Assembly (NCBI GenBank): GCA_963576565.1
Contig: OY755045.1
Location: 1,859,477-1,923,476 of the forward strand
DNA length: 64,000 nucleotides
Reading direction: 5' to 3'
Source: Aspidapion aeneum
Taxonomy: Eukaryota > Arthropoda > Insecta > Coleoptera > Brentidae
Part shown: positions 11,918-21,233 of the stretch, one piece after another
Layout of the letters: each line of letters begins with the position of its first letter
Numbering within the stretch: position 1 is the stretch's first letter
Program-made: the position numbers and the translations under genes
The notes under the pieces: model-generated
Databases searched by the model: none
Seen by the model: only the letters and a program-made list of their open reading frames with translations
Told to the model about the DNA's origin: nothing

Positions 11918-13058
11918 TCAATACATTGTTTTCGGAATATAGTAGAGTATGGTGCTTTCGGGCTGTTCGGCCGTCGTCGTTGGAAATTCGTTCTCGACGT
12001 TTCGCCATCTCGAGTGGATGGCATCTTCAGGAGATGTTGACTGTTTGTCGACTTCTCGAAGACTGGTGGTTAGTCTGTCGCGGGCGCAGGTTATATACGC
12101 TATGGTGGGCGGGGCGTATGTCAGAGCTGGTCGGTGATTGGTCACATTCCCTTGATTCAGTTTTGTTATTGTAAGCGAGCCGTGTAGTGTTTTTAAGAAC
12201 CGGTACCCATGTTCTGTTAATTTTAAGAGTTTCTTCAGATCTGTTGAAGTTCTGCTGGTGTTTATGAATTTCGATTGCTTCTCTATAGAGTCTTGCATAG
12301 TATGAAGAGGAGGCGCAGAGAACTTGTGTGTCTTCGAATTTTATTCGGTGGTCTTCATTGTTTAGTGTGTGGTCTGCAACTGCGGATTTTTCCGTATGTC
12401 CGAGACGACAGTTGGCTTTGTGTTCTTTGATTCTTGTGTTTACGGACCGTTTGGTTGTTCCGATGTAGACACTTCCACAGGTACACGGAATGCGGTATAC
12501 CCCCGAAGAACTTAGTGGGTTCCTTATATCCTTTCCAGATCTGAGGTGATTCTCGATCTTCTTAGATGGCTTGAAGATCGTTTTTATGTTGTGTTTTCCC
12601 AGAATACGTCCGATCCTATCTGTCACTCTAGGGATGTAGGGCAGAAAGGCTCTTGAAGTAACTTCGCGGCTGCTCAGTCCACCGCTACTGTTACTTCTAG
12701 TGCTCGGCTTTGGTCGTATACATTTATCTATGTCGCTTTGAGTGTATCCATTTGCTACGAGGGCGTTTTTAAGATGGTTTAATTCTTTGTCTAGATGTTC
12801 TGATTCGCAGATTCTTTTCACCCTCTCTACCAATGTTCTTATTACCCCTTTTCGTTGGCACGGGTAGTGGTTAGATGTGTTGTTTAGGTAGCGGTCTGTG
12901 TGAGTAGGTTTTCTGTATACGGTATGTCCTAGTCGTCCCTCTTTCCTCGTTACTAGTACGTCAAGGAATGCTAATTCTCTGTTTCCATTGTAAATTGTAT
13001 ACTGGGGTGTATACTGTTGGTGGAGTATATTTTGCTCAATAATTCGCCTTATAACCAA
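11918..13058 (-). mobile_element. Penelope-like element, 3' part: RT C-terminus and GIY-YIG endonuclease
   Basis: A - strand reading frame with stop at 12027-12029 stays open for 343 codons. Its N-terminal part has LAFLDVLVTRKEG and YRKPTHTDRYLNNTSNHYP, the conserved end of a Penelope reverse transcriptase. About residues 180-250 have GVYRIPCTCGSVYIGTTKRS, RIKEHKANCRLGH and AVADHTLN, a GIY-YIG endonuclease with its Cys pair. Just past the stop lies a hairpin motif (11999-12030). The copy is 5'-truncated at 13058, without RT palm motifs. The intact long frame suggests it is fairly young. Confidence 0.92.
11999..12030 (-). other. Hammerhead-like hairpin motif at the Penelope 3' end
   Basis: On the - strand: CTGAAGA, T, GCCATC, loop, GATGGC, GAAAC. 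This matches the hammerhead core pattern CUGANGA-stem II-GAAA except for one extra T between CUGANGA and the stem. A possible stem III (CGTCG/CGACG) follows, but no U is placed for canonical cleavage. Penelope-like elements are reported to carry hammerhead motifs. Activity is doubtful. Confidence 0.4.
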
Positions 13059-13480
13059 AAACTTCGTAGGAGATTTAGTTTCTGAGATATTTACAAAAAA
13101 CTGTTTTCAAGGTAATTAATTATCATGGCTTCACTTGAAGTCTGATAATAATAGGCTAGCTAGGAAGGTGTTAGATACGTCATGGAACCATAAATTTTTT
13201 TCTAACAACATTAAGTATAAAAGTGGGTCGTAATTCCTTATTCAAAGTGTAAGTATAATAAAATGGTTTGGCCCTCGACAAAGGGCAAACATTTTGTGAA
13301 TTTTGCATACGGGAAACTAAAAAGCATCAAGCCGCCTATCCTGCACAAAAGCTCATGCATTTTATAACAACGAAATCGCTCAAGCAGCATTAGTTACCAG
13401 CGTCGGCGGTGGAGGCGTATACAGGGGGTTTGGATAGCTGTTGGATAGCCCATGGGCGTACGCATAGAGGAGCAGGGAGG
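13059..13480. other. Non-coding stretch with no recognisable gene
   Basis: Nothing supported until the G/C-run repeat at about 13425-13505 (GGGCGTACGCATAGAGGAGC followed by a C run), a piece resembling a dispersed insect repeat. That junction truncates the C-terminus of the Tc1/mariner transposase that follows. Confidence 0.5.
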
Positions 13481-13871
13481 GGCATTTGCCCCCCCCCCTT
13501 AACGTTAAAAATTAAGAATCCCCAAATACAAAAATCAAGAGGCGTAAAGGAGAGTTTACACATGCATGGATTTGCTGGCGCCAATAAAAACTGGCGCGCC
13601 AGTAAGTTAAATTTGCAAGTGTAAACACCGACTTGCACACAAGTTATATTTTTGCATGCATGTATCAAAAAAGTCTGCAGCTGACTGAATTTGCTGGCGC
13701 CAGTGGTGACGCATGCGCGCAGAAAAGGAAAATTTTCATGTGTAAACAAGTGCTTGCACGTCGGCTCGCCAGTTTTAAGTTCATTATTTTACATTATTTT
13801 TTATTTTCATTGTGTTTGAGCTTAGAAATTTTGTTTACTTTTGTTTTTATAGCTTAATATGGCTAAAAAAA

Positions 13872-14187
13872 GTGGTCAGCAGAACTGACCATACAGTTTC
13901 TTGAAGGCTATGAATGTTTTCCTGGTTTATGGGATGTACACAGTAGTTCGTATAAAAACAAAGATAGTCGAGATAATGCTTCCCAAAAAATTAGTAAAAT
14001 AATGACTATTGAAGGCTTTGAAGTTGCAGAAGTAAAAGCAAAAATATGATCCATAAGAAACACATATGCTTTGGAACTGACAAAAATTTTAAAAAGCCAA
14101 CGTTCCGGAGCCGGTGCAAATGAAGTATACACCCCAAAAGTACCATGGTTTAAAGTAGCAGACCGAGTTTTAAAGAATGTTGTTTAA
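13872..14187 (+). pseudogene. MADF-domain protein of the Harbinger element
   Basis: The frame reads TIQFLEGYECFPGLWDVHSS, YKNKDSRDNASQKISKIM, an in-frame stop, then SIRNTYALELTKILKSQRSG, then AGANEVYTPKVPWFKVADRV. The P-x-LWD, YKN-(x)-R-x-A, KI-(x)-R-x-Y and PK-x-WF pattern is the MADF fold, a Myb/SANT-like DNA-binding domain usually encoded by the accessory gene of PIF/Harbinger transposons. A frame change near the ATG at 13859 and the TGA inside the domain show it is inactive. Confidence 0.75.
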
Positions 14188-14195
14188 ATAAGAGA

Positions 14196-14438
14196 AACTC
14201 TAGAAGAATATCAAAATGTTGCTTTGTCATTCGAAGATGGTTTTTATAGCTCGCAGGATCTTCTGCTGCAAGTTCTCCTAAAAGTTTTTCGGAAGCACCC
14301 AAAGTAGATCGACTAGCAATCCATGCTTTAACCCATGCAGATACGGCCTTTTCGTTGTTCCTTTTCCTGAATCTCTTTTTTTTTTCAATAAAAGTTTAGC
14401 GACTATTTTGCAGGCTTCCGAGAGTTCAGCCGACATAT
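14196..14438 (-). pseudogene. Harbinger transposase N-terminal fragment
   Basis: On the - strand an ATG at 14438 opens MSAELSEACKIVAKLLLKKK. After a frame change in a run of A it continues KRFRKRNNEKAVSAWVKAWI, ASRSTLGASEKLLGELAAED and PASYKNHLRMTKQHFDILLE, the N-terminal signature of Harbinger DDE transposases. The DDE catalytic part is absent; the fragment meets the 3' end of the MADF gene at about 14190. Confidence 0.75.
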
Positions 14439-14829
14439 CGCGTATCGTGTACACTTTAAAAATGAAACTGGCGTGCCAGTCTTTTTAATTTTCACACAAT
14501 AGTGTAAACCTTTATTGGCGTGCCAATAGAACTGGCGCGAACACTGGCGCCACTAAATTCATGCATGTGTAAACCCACTATAAGGTCCGGCGAACGTGCA
14601 AGCCAGGCAACTGGACCTCGATTCAGTGTTGCCACCCTCGACCCTGAGGTCTTCGGTAGAAGGCTTCGAGAAAAATCGGTAGATTTCGGTAGATTTTTTA
14701 ATCATCTCAGCAAGCAGTGCTGGATAGTATAGTTTGGATTGATTTAGTAGGTAAATTGTATTTCTACGATTTGTTTTTACTGACAAAATATCAAAATTAA
14801 GAATTAAATAAAAAATTAGGTACATACTA

Positions 14830-15059
14830 GGGACCTATTGCAATAAAGCCAGGCACAAATTGTGCCGGGCACTATATTGACAGTTTCGCATTAAAAACTG
14901 ACAGTCATTTATTTTCCATTAGTTGTGGCGTCACTATTAATTCCGGCTCTTATAATACACAATGGCCTTATTTTGAAAGAAGACAGCTGTTTTTATAATG
15001 TGAAACTGTCAATATAGTGCCCGGCACAATTTGTGCCTGGCTTTATTGCAATAGGTCCC
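14830..15059. mobile_element. Palindromic MITE with TA target duplication (inside the hAT-like element)
   Basis: Near-perfect terminal inverted repeats of about 58 bp begin GGGACCTATTGCAATAAAGC. TA flanks both ends (14828-14829 and 15060-15061). It is 230 bp, non-coding, and consistent with a Tc1/mariner-derived MITE. Confidence 0.88.
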
Positions 15060-15234
15060 TATTAGGTATATAATATTATAAAAAAAAACCTCAGGGTTTA
15101 TAATAGCGTGATCTTTAATGCCGCTTGCGGCTGCCGGCTGAGTATATCGCAAAATCCAAGAGAGGGCGCCATAAATACACTTTTAAAAACAATGGCTTGA
15201 AATAAAAAATTTATTCTACAAAGGATCTTACATA

Positions 15235-15395
15235 AAAAGAATATTTTATTTATGGTGTTTTTAGCTCACACTACTACTATAAGTAGTGTGAGCTATGGTG
15301 ATCCTAATTTTTTCGAGAAAAAAAAAGTTGCTCCGATTTCAAAATTTTTTATATATCTTTGCGATTCAGATGATTTTGAAACTTTTTTGTTTTGC

Positions 15396-15450
<55 letters not shown>

Positions 15451-15885
15451 AACGACCAACCCGCATAACTCAAAAACCGCTTGTCCGATTTTAATGAAAT
15501 TTGGTACTTAAGTTGGGTCTTGGACCGTGATGGTCCCATTTAAAAATGAACAAAATCCACCGAACGCAAGCCAAATAAAAGGGTGGGGGTAGATTCCAAA
15601 AATTAGAGTTTAAGTGAAAATATGGCGTGTGTGATATCAAACGAAAGGTAATTGAGTCTGGAGTTAAACAAAATACATTTTAGTTTTTTTCAAAAGGGGG
15701 GGGGGGTAGATTAAAAAAATTTGAGTTCAAGTCAAAACATGGCTTGTGTGGTATCAAACGAAAGGTAATTGAGTCTGGAGTTGAATAAAATATATTTCAG
15801 TTTTTGATTATATTAGCTCACACTATAACTATAGTACCTAGTGTGAGCTTAGGTGCCCATAGATTGGCAGAGTATTTTTAATCGC
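15235..15885. mobile_element. Repeat with a hairpin near each end, copy 1
   Basis: A hairpin with 13-bp arms, AGCTCACACTACT/AGTAGTGTGAGCT, lies at 15263-15294 and another with 11-bp arms at 15815-15849. Between them are a (CTGT)n run at about 15394-15450, the phrase GATTTTAATGAAATTTGG and a tandem pair of about 120 bp containing ATCAAACGAAAGGTAATTGA. A shorter inverted copy lies at 63468-63865. Similarity extends 15-35 bp beyond each hairpin, so they are subterminal. No ORF is seen. Confidence 0.75.
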
Positions 15886-16714
15886 GATTACGAGGCGTAT
15901 CAAAAAAAAACATTGTTTATATTGAAAAGAAAATCGGTAGAAAACTATGGTAATTCGGTATATCGTAAAGTAAAAGGCTAAATCGGTAGATCTACTGAAA
16001 AATCGGTAGAGGTGGCAACACTGCCTCGATTTCCGATCTAGTTATTTCCACGTTGCTGATTCAAATAGTCGGTTATGATTCTTGCAGTATGTGGAGGTGC
16101 TCCATCTTGCTGAAATCACATGTTTGCTACATCTTGAAGAGGCAAATTTTCTAAAATTTGGTCAACGTAATTTTGTAGAATTTCTAAATATCGAGGTGCC
16201 GTTAAATTATTATGAAAAATGTTAAATAGTATGTGTGTTTTTGACTCCTAGCCATACATTCAAACCCCACCTAACTTGATTGTGCACCTTACTATTTAAG
16301 AACGGATTTTCAACGGCTCAGTACACGTAGTCATCTCTGTTAAACACCCCGCAGTTTGTAAACCTGCTTTCATCGGACCACAGAACCTTAAGCGGAAATT
16401 AAGGGTTTTCTTGCGATTTTTGTATGAACCAAATGCAAAACAAGGTTCTTCTTTCTAAGTCACCATCTCGGAGTGCTTTGTGCAGTTGATTTGATTACTT
16501 CAACATTATTTTCCAGTTCACGAAGGGAGATTCGAGGATTGTGAACAACACTTTAAAAAGCCAGAGCTTCAATATTTTCATCAGGTTGTCGATTACGATT
16601 TTAATTTAAGTTTTTTATTCATTCATTCATATTCAATTAAATTATTTCCAAGTATTCTGAAGATTGACAAACCTGAATGTCGTCTTTCTGGATATCTCTG
16701 AAAGTATATATGTC

Positions 16715-16784
16715 TAGAGTCCCTGTATGTTGACATATTTGGATATATTAATATATCCAAATATGTAACCATACAGGGACTCTA
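16715..16784. repeat. 70-bp near-perfect hairpin
   Basis: TAGAGTCCCTGTATG, two or three mismatched bases, and ACATATTTGGATATAT are followed by their complements with almost no loop. It could be a very short MITE or the tips of a deleted palindrome; no other copy was seen. Confidence 0.85.
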
Positions 16785-17619
16785 CATATGTCGAGCTCTT
16801 CCAGCATTTTCATTACACAAAATATAACATCTACTTTTTCGCAATTTGGAAACCTTTCTATGTAAAATTTGAATCATAATGTGACTCAAAAAAAAATCTT
16901 AAGTAATTTTGGAAACGTTAAAACTCTGAAACAAAGTTTTGACAGATAGGTACGTAGGTATGACAACAAACGCAACTACGGCCTTTGTTTCACAGCCAAT
17001 CAAGTGAAAAACAGTTTTATAAATAAATTCACATTTTCCGTCATTGAAAGATAGGCTTACTATACATGGTTGAAAAGCTCTTTTAATTCTCTATTTATTG
17101 ACGTATAAATTCAATATGGCTGTCATAAGAAATAAAGTTGGCTATGGTTTCAAAAAAACTAGAAGGCCTAGAAAAAAATTGTTAACGATTGGCCGTAGTG
17201 GCTTATACAAAACTACCAAATTTCATTAAATTTGTTTCCAAGATGGCGGCGATATTTAAATTTTTCAAAAAACACAATTCTTAGTTTGTGCTCGATATTT
17301 TAGTAGCCCCTGTAGATATCTTTAATATTGATAGAGCACCTGATTGGGCTTAGAATAGCGCAGCTTTTTTCTCATTTAAACAAACTGGTATCTCTTAACG
17401 TTTCCGAAATCCCCATGTAGTTGCTCTTATCTGGGACACCCTGTATACCCCATTTTACCCAAATAAATATATTTTTAGAACCACCACTAAAATATGGATT
17501 TTATGTGGTATTTGCAATAAATAGCCTTAAAAATTTTGCAAATTTAACAAAAACTAAAAAAGGTATCTATTATTTCACGGATTTTGCCAATTTTGATAAG
17601 GTCTTTAGAACCAATTCGC
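16785..17619. other. No supported gene
   Basis: AT-rich DNA. A CACCCTGTATA end at about 17438 belongs to the CAGGGTG repeat family. No convincing ORF was found. Confidence 0.6.
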
Positions 17620-18480
17620 ATCTTTTTTTTTATTTTTTTATTTTAGTTCAAGGCGCATCAACCACTTAGGGTCATTAGCGCACAAAATTTAACAATAAAT
17701 TGTTTAAGCTAAATACAATGTAATAATTTACAGTCTTTTAAGAAGTTGATAAGTTTATCCGTATTTTGTTCACTATTATTTAATAATTTTGCTAAGTTGT
17801 GTTCAATTTTGTGATTTTGTCTTTGGTTTTGGTATTTCGGGCATTCAACTAGAACATGTTTTACTGTTAATATTTCGCGGCACTGTGGACACGTAGGTGC
17901 ATTTGTTTTTTTTTTTATATAATGTGTTAGTTTAGTGTGACCTATTCTAAGCCTGCTCGTGATTTTTTGTACCCGGCGCGATTTGGGCATCAGTGTCCAT
18001 GGGCTTACCGATTCTTTTACTTCGCGAAGTTTAGAAGTTGAACTATTCCACTTTTCTTGCGACATCATTTTAATTTTTGCTTTAGGCCTAGGAGCTGCCT
18101 TTGTTGTTGAAAATGGAGAAAATCATCTTTTTAAACTGACAAAATTTTCCAGTGTATATAGCGCAGAACTCTACGCTATATTTGAAGCCCTATTATATGT
18201 ATATAGAAAAAAACAAAAGTATACTGCAATAATTACAGATTCACTAAGCGCAATTCAGTCAATTTCGGTAATGTATTCAAAACATCCAATTGAACTCTAC
18301 GTCAAGGATCAACTTTTTAAAATCCAAGAAACATCACTAATTTATATGGGTTCCTTCTCATGTGAATATAAAGGGCAACGAGTTAGCAGACATACAAGCC
18401 AAAAGAGCTATAAGTGACATGAACTCTAAAATCATAAACCAATCATTTATATAACCGAGTCTCACACTACTGACTCAGAT
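17620..18480 (-). mobile_element. I/R1-type LINE 3' end with inverted 5' segment
   Basis: On the - strand, 18068 down to 17709 encodes the LINE C-terminus: RLRIGHTKLTHYIKKK and CPQCREILTVKHVLVECPKY (zinc-knuckle-like). An A-rich tail follows at about 17620-17645. Directly next to it on the + strand, 18072-18417 encodes the RNase H domain that should precede it: GAAFVVENGE, SVYSAELYAIFEALLYVY, IITDSLSAIQS and NELADIQAKRAIS. The order and strand switch match an inversion made during insertion (twin priming). Frame breaks show it is inactive. Confidence 0.8.
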
Positions 18481-19084
18481 GTAGGTACACTATGACCTGT
18501 TAAAGGAGTCCATCTACCTGTAAAGTGCTTTTAGTTTTGTCATCTTAATTCAATCTTTTAGAATTTTATTCTGTTTATTTTTTTTTTTTGGTTAATCTTA
18601 ATTACATAAATACTCTGGAAGCCTCGGAAGTAAGTAGAGTTTCATTGTTTGGCTACAACGTTTGGGTTGAACTGTATTTTAATTAAGATCTTCTTTGTAA
18701 AACATTGATATTAAAACACTGTGTGTAGTGATTTCAAAATGTAGACTAAATTCGCATCTTTTGTCCCTATAATTCAGACAAAATATTTTCCCTAGAAATC
18801 AATGCTTGAGACGCCATTGGCAGTAACGTGCCTGTAACATGATACTAACGAGCCATAATAGGATGTTAGGGCCGTTATAACCGCAAATTAATTTAATTAA
18901 TTATAATTGGCTTATGTGCACAACTACAACCTAACGTTACGTAAGCGAAACATAAATTAAAACCTTTCATATGCCAGCTGTGGAAACTTAACAATGATTC
19001 ATTTACATCCAATTTAAAAATAACGGCGTAACTCAGCTATTAGAGACATTTTGAAAAATTTTGACAACTTTGGCAGCCGTAATG
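18481..19084. other. No supported gene
   Basis: AT-rich spacer without motif or repeat copy that I could identify. Confidence 0.55.
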
Positions 19085-20880
19085 GTTGTTTTTCATTACC
19101 TTAATTACCGTGCGTAGGGTGGGCGCCATTAACGTATTAACCGGAGGAGACTGGGAAATAAACAAAAAAATCGGCCGTCTAGATAAACAATTTGTTTTAA
19201 AAAACGTACTTCTGCAGTAAAGAACTCATCGACTATTTTTGTTTGGTCCATAGAAACTCTATTTCCTTTCTCTTTAAGAATCACCAAAATTATCCAATCT
19301 TTCCTTTACTTTTATTTCTTTTTTAAACCAATGCAAGGAAAAAAGACGAAACTGTTCTTCTTACAAACCCTTACCAGATTAATTATACACCACCAAATAT
19401 GGATATATAACTAGCGGTGATCACTTTAACTTGTGCTTCCAGCATTTATTTTGCTACTCCTTCGTTTTCCTTTATTAAATCAGTGCGAGAGAAAAAAACA
19501 AAACTATTCTCGATTACAGTCCCTCACTAAAACAAAAGAATTAGAAACATGCTGCAATGGTTTAGGCCCGCGTAAAGTATCTTATTTTGTTCCTCTTTTG
19601 TTAAACCGATGCGAGAAAAGGAGACAAAACTATTCTTGATTAGAAGGTAGTCCCTTTGGACCCATTAGTATTTTGTAAAGGGTCAAGCGGCGTTTCTGAC
19701 CTGTTTCTTTACGGTTCGGAATTGTTTTCGTGTTTTTTCTTAAAATATATTTTCGATCTGGACTCAAAATTAATCTTAAAAGACTTTAAAATGGTGTGGG
19801 GGTGTATTTTGTGCTAAAATCTCGACCATCTTAATCCAGAAGTTTCGTTTTACAAGTAAGTTAAATAACTTGTTTGACCTTCAAAGCAAAACAAAGACCA
19901 GTGCCGTAGAAATCAATATAAAATCAGAAAAAAAAATATTAGGCTATTATATAAATAATTATTTATTTGTTAAAAGTGTTTAAACATAAGTTTAGTTAAA
20001 AATGTACAGGGTGTCCCAAGTTTTGGGGTTTTGATACTTTTAACTGAACTACGAGCCTTGATTTTCAACAGATAAGGTAAAAAAGGTATCTTATTAATAT
20101 GGAAAGTAATTTTTTTACGTATACCTTTTTTATTTAACCGTTTTTTTTGTGTAAACAGTTTTTTTAGATTTGGATCGAGGCAATTTTTTAGGTTGGGTTA
20201 GTCCTTTTGACCTACTCTGAATTTTTAAGGTTGTCTAACCTAAAATAAAATACACCAAGCTAAAAGCATCCTAATCAAACATCTAAAAAGTGTAAAGACG
20301 AGGTCTCTACATGCAGATTTGTTTTTAACCCTATAAAATGTCAGCAAAATTTTTTATTCAAAAAATTTAAAAACAATAAACTATAGTTACCTACTGATTA
20401 TTTTTTTCATTGTTAAATAAAATCCATTTCTAAGGATGTTTGTTATAACCCAAAAATTGATTGTAATTTATTTAAAAACGAAAAGTAAATTTCGGCCCTG
20501 GTATCTAAATAACCCTATATATAAATATTTTGCCGCCGTCACTGGTAAATCGATGGACCATAAAGAATAAACATACGTCTGCTATGTGTCGCACAGCGTT
20601 GCCATCGTCTTTCCAAAAAATATTTCCATTCTTTTCCAACTCATTGAAGCATCTAGGGGTCAAATCGAATTGTTTTGATGAATGAATTTTTGCCGCGGTT
20701 CCTGGTCTCCTCGGGTTAATACGTTAATGGTGGGCGCGCTGCGTATCTTGTGTGTTCGAGTCCCACCTCGGCATATGGTTGTTTTTGTAACGGCCTAACA
20801 AGGCATATCTCGGCAAATATTTGGTTATAAAGACTGGGCGATTAATCCTAGCTGTGGATGGAAAGTCCCAGTATAAAAAA
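19085..20880 (+). mobile_element. tRNA-derived SINE, split by a DNA transposon
   Basis: When 19127-20729 and one copy of GTGGGCGC are removed, the joined sequence reads CGTAGGGTGGGCGC, then GCTGCGTATCTTGTG, then TGTTCGAGTCCCACC. This is an A-box-like stretch followed by a near-consensus Pol III B box (GGTTCGANTCC). A body and A-rich 3' end (about 20870) follow. It is probably a tRNA-related SINE; the exact 5' end is uncertain. Confidence 0.55.
19127..20729. mobile_element. TIR transposon with 8-bp target duplication
   Basis: Inverted ends CATTAACGTATTAACC are identical for 16 bp and continue imperfectly through GGAGGAGAC. The 8-bp duplication GTGGGCGC lies at 19119-19126 and 20730-20737. Length 1,603 bp. 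Inside are three diverged tandem units of 100-130 bp (about 19300-19650, each with a variant of CGAGAAAAGGAGACAAAACT) but no transposase. An 8-bp duplication with CA..TG ends fits hAT or P-type elements. Confidence 0.8.
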
Positions 20881-21161
20881 AAATGAACGATAAGCACAAA
20901 ATCATGTCAGTCGAAAAATAGTTTTTAAAACATCTTAAAAATCACTTATTGCTGTTATTGGCTGTGTTAGGCAGTTGTCAAATTCGATTGAAGTTTACTT
21001 TCTTTATTTTATTTCTATATAAATAAATTTTTGTTATTAAAAAAAAGGATGGAGAAAATTATAAGATGGTTCTTGAGGGCCGGAGAGTCCAATTTTTTTT
21101 CAGATTCAGAATCAAAAGTAGCTTGTCATAGATACAGTGAACATTGACAAAGCCATGCTTA

Positions 21162-21233
<72 letters not shown>

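Larger units (their letters stand above)
13548..14580. mobile_element. PIF/Harbinger deletion derivative with MADF gene and transposase remnant
   Basis: The element is 1,033 bp, flanked by TAA (13545-13547 and 14581-14583), with imperfect terminal inverted repeats sharing GTTTACACATGCATG. It lies in the Tc1/mariner transposase between the SPDL and TPLDF codons. A + strand MADF-type ORF occupies its left half. A - strand fragment of Harbinger transposase (SRSTLGASEKLLGELAAEDP) occupies the right. Both gene types are typical of two-gene PIF/Harbinger transposons. Subterminal palindromes such as ACTGGCGCGCCAGT cluster near both ends. Internal deletion removed the catalytic domain. Confidence 0.82.
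14624..16023. mobile_element. hAT-like element with 8-bp target duplication, itself carrying two insertions
   Basis: Terminal inverted repeats CAGTGTTGCCACC and GGTGGCAACACTG are flanked by the exact duplication CCTCGATT (14616-14623 and 16024-16031). Removing the element and one duplication restores the transposase codons. The motif TCGGTAGA is repeated next to both ends (four or more times), like subterminal transposase-binding repeats of hAT elements. No transposase gene remains. It contains a 230-bp MITE and the hairpin-ended repeat. Confidence 0.88.
13505..16600 (-). pseudogene. Tc1/mariner (IS630-type) DDE transposase, interrupted by two other transposons
   Basis: On the - strand three separated pieces make up one transposase. 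16032-16600 gives VLWSDESRFTNCGVFNRDDY (first catalytic Asp), WGLNVWLGVKNTH, and FQQDGAPPHTARIITDYLNQ (second Asp). 14584-14623 gives the RGPVAWLARSPDL region. 13505-13547 gives TPLDFCIWGF, completing the third acidic block. The pieces rejoin in frame across two insertions when each target duplication is counted once. Several stops and frameshifts, and loss of the C-terminus at the G/C-rich junction, make it dead. The family matches the transposase C-terminus at 45262-45420. Confidence 0.85.

Noticed and set aside
11999..12030. Calling the Penelope hairpin a functional hammerhead ribozyme
   Set aside because: An extra nucleotide interrupts the core and the cleavage-site U is not where the canonical fold needs it, so only a hammerhead-like motif is claimed.
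13390..13857. ORFs of 70-119 codons on both strands at the Harbinger left end
   Set aside because: They run across element borders and subterminal palindromes and match no domain; the MADF frame is separate.
19127..20729. piggyBac element suggested by TTAA at the ends
   Set aside because: The longer exact signal is an 8-bp GTGGGCGC duplication outside perfect CATTAACGTATTAACC ends; TTAA is part of the inverted repeat.
20740..20880. A functional tRNA gene
   Set aside because: The B box is good, but no cloverleaf can be drawn and an A-rich body follows, so a SINE is more likely.
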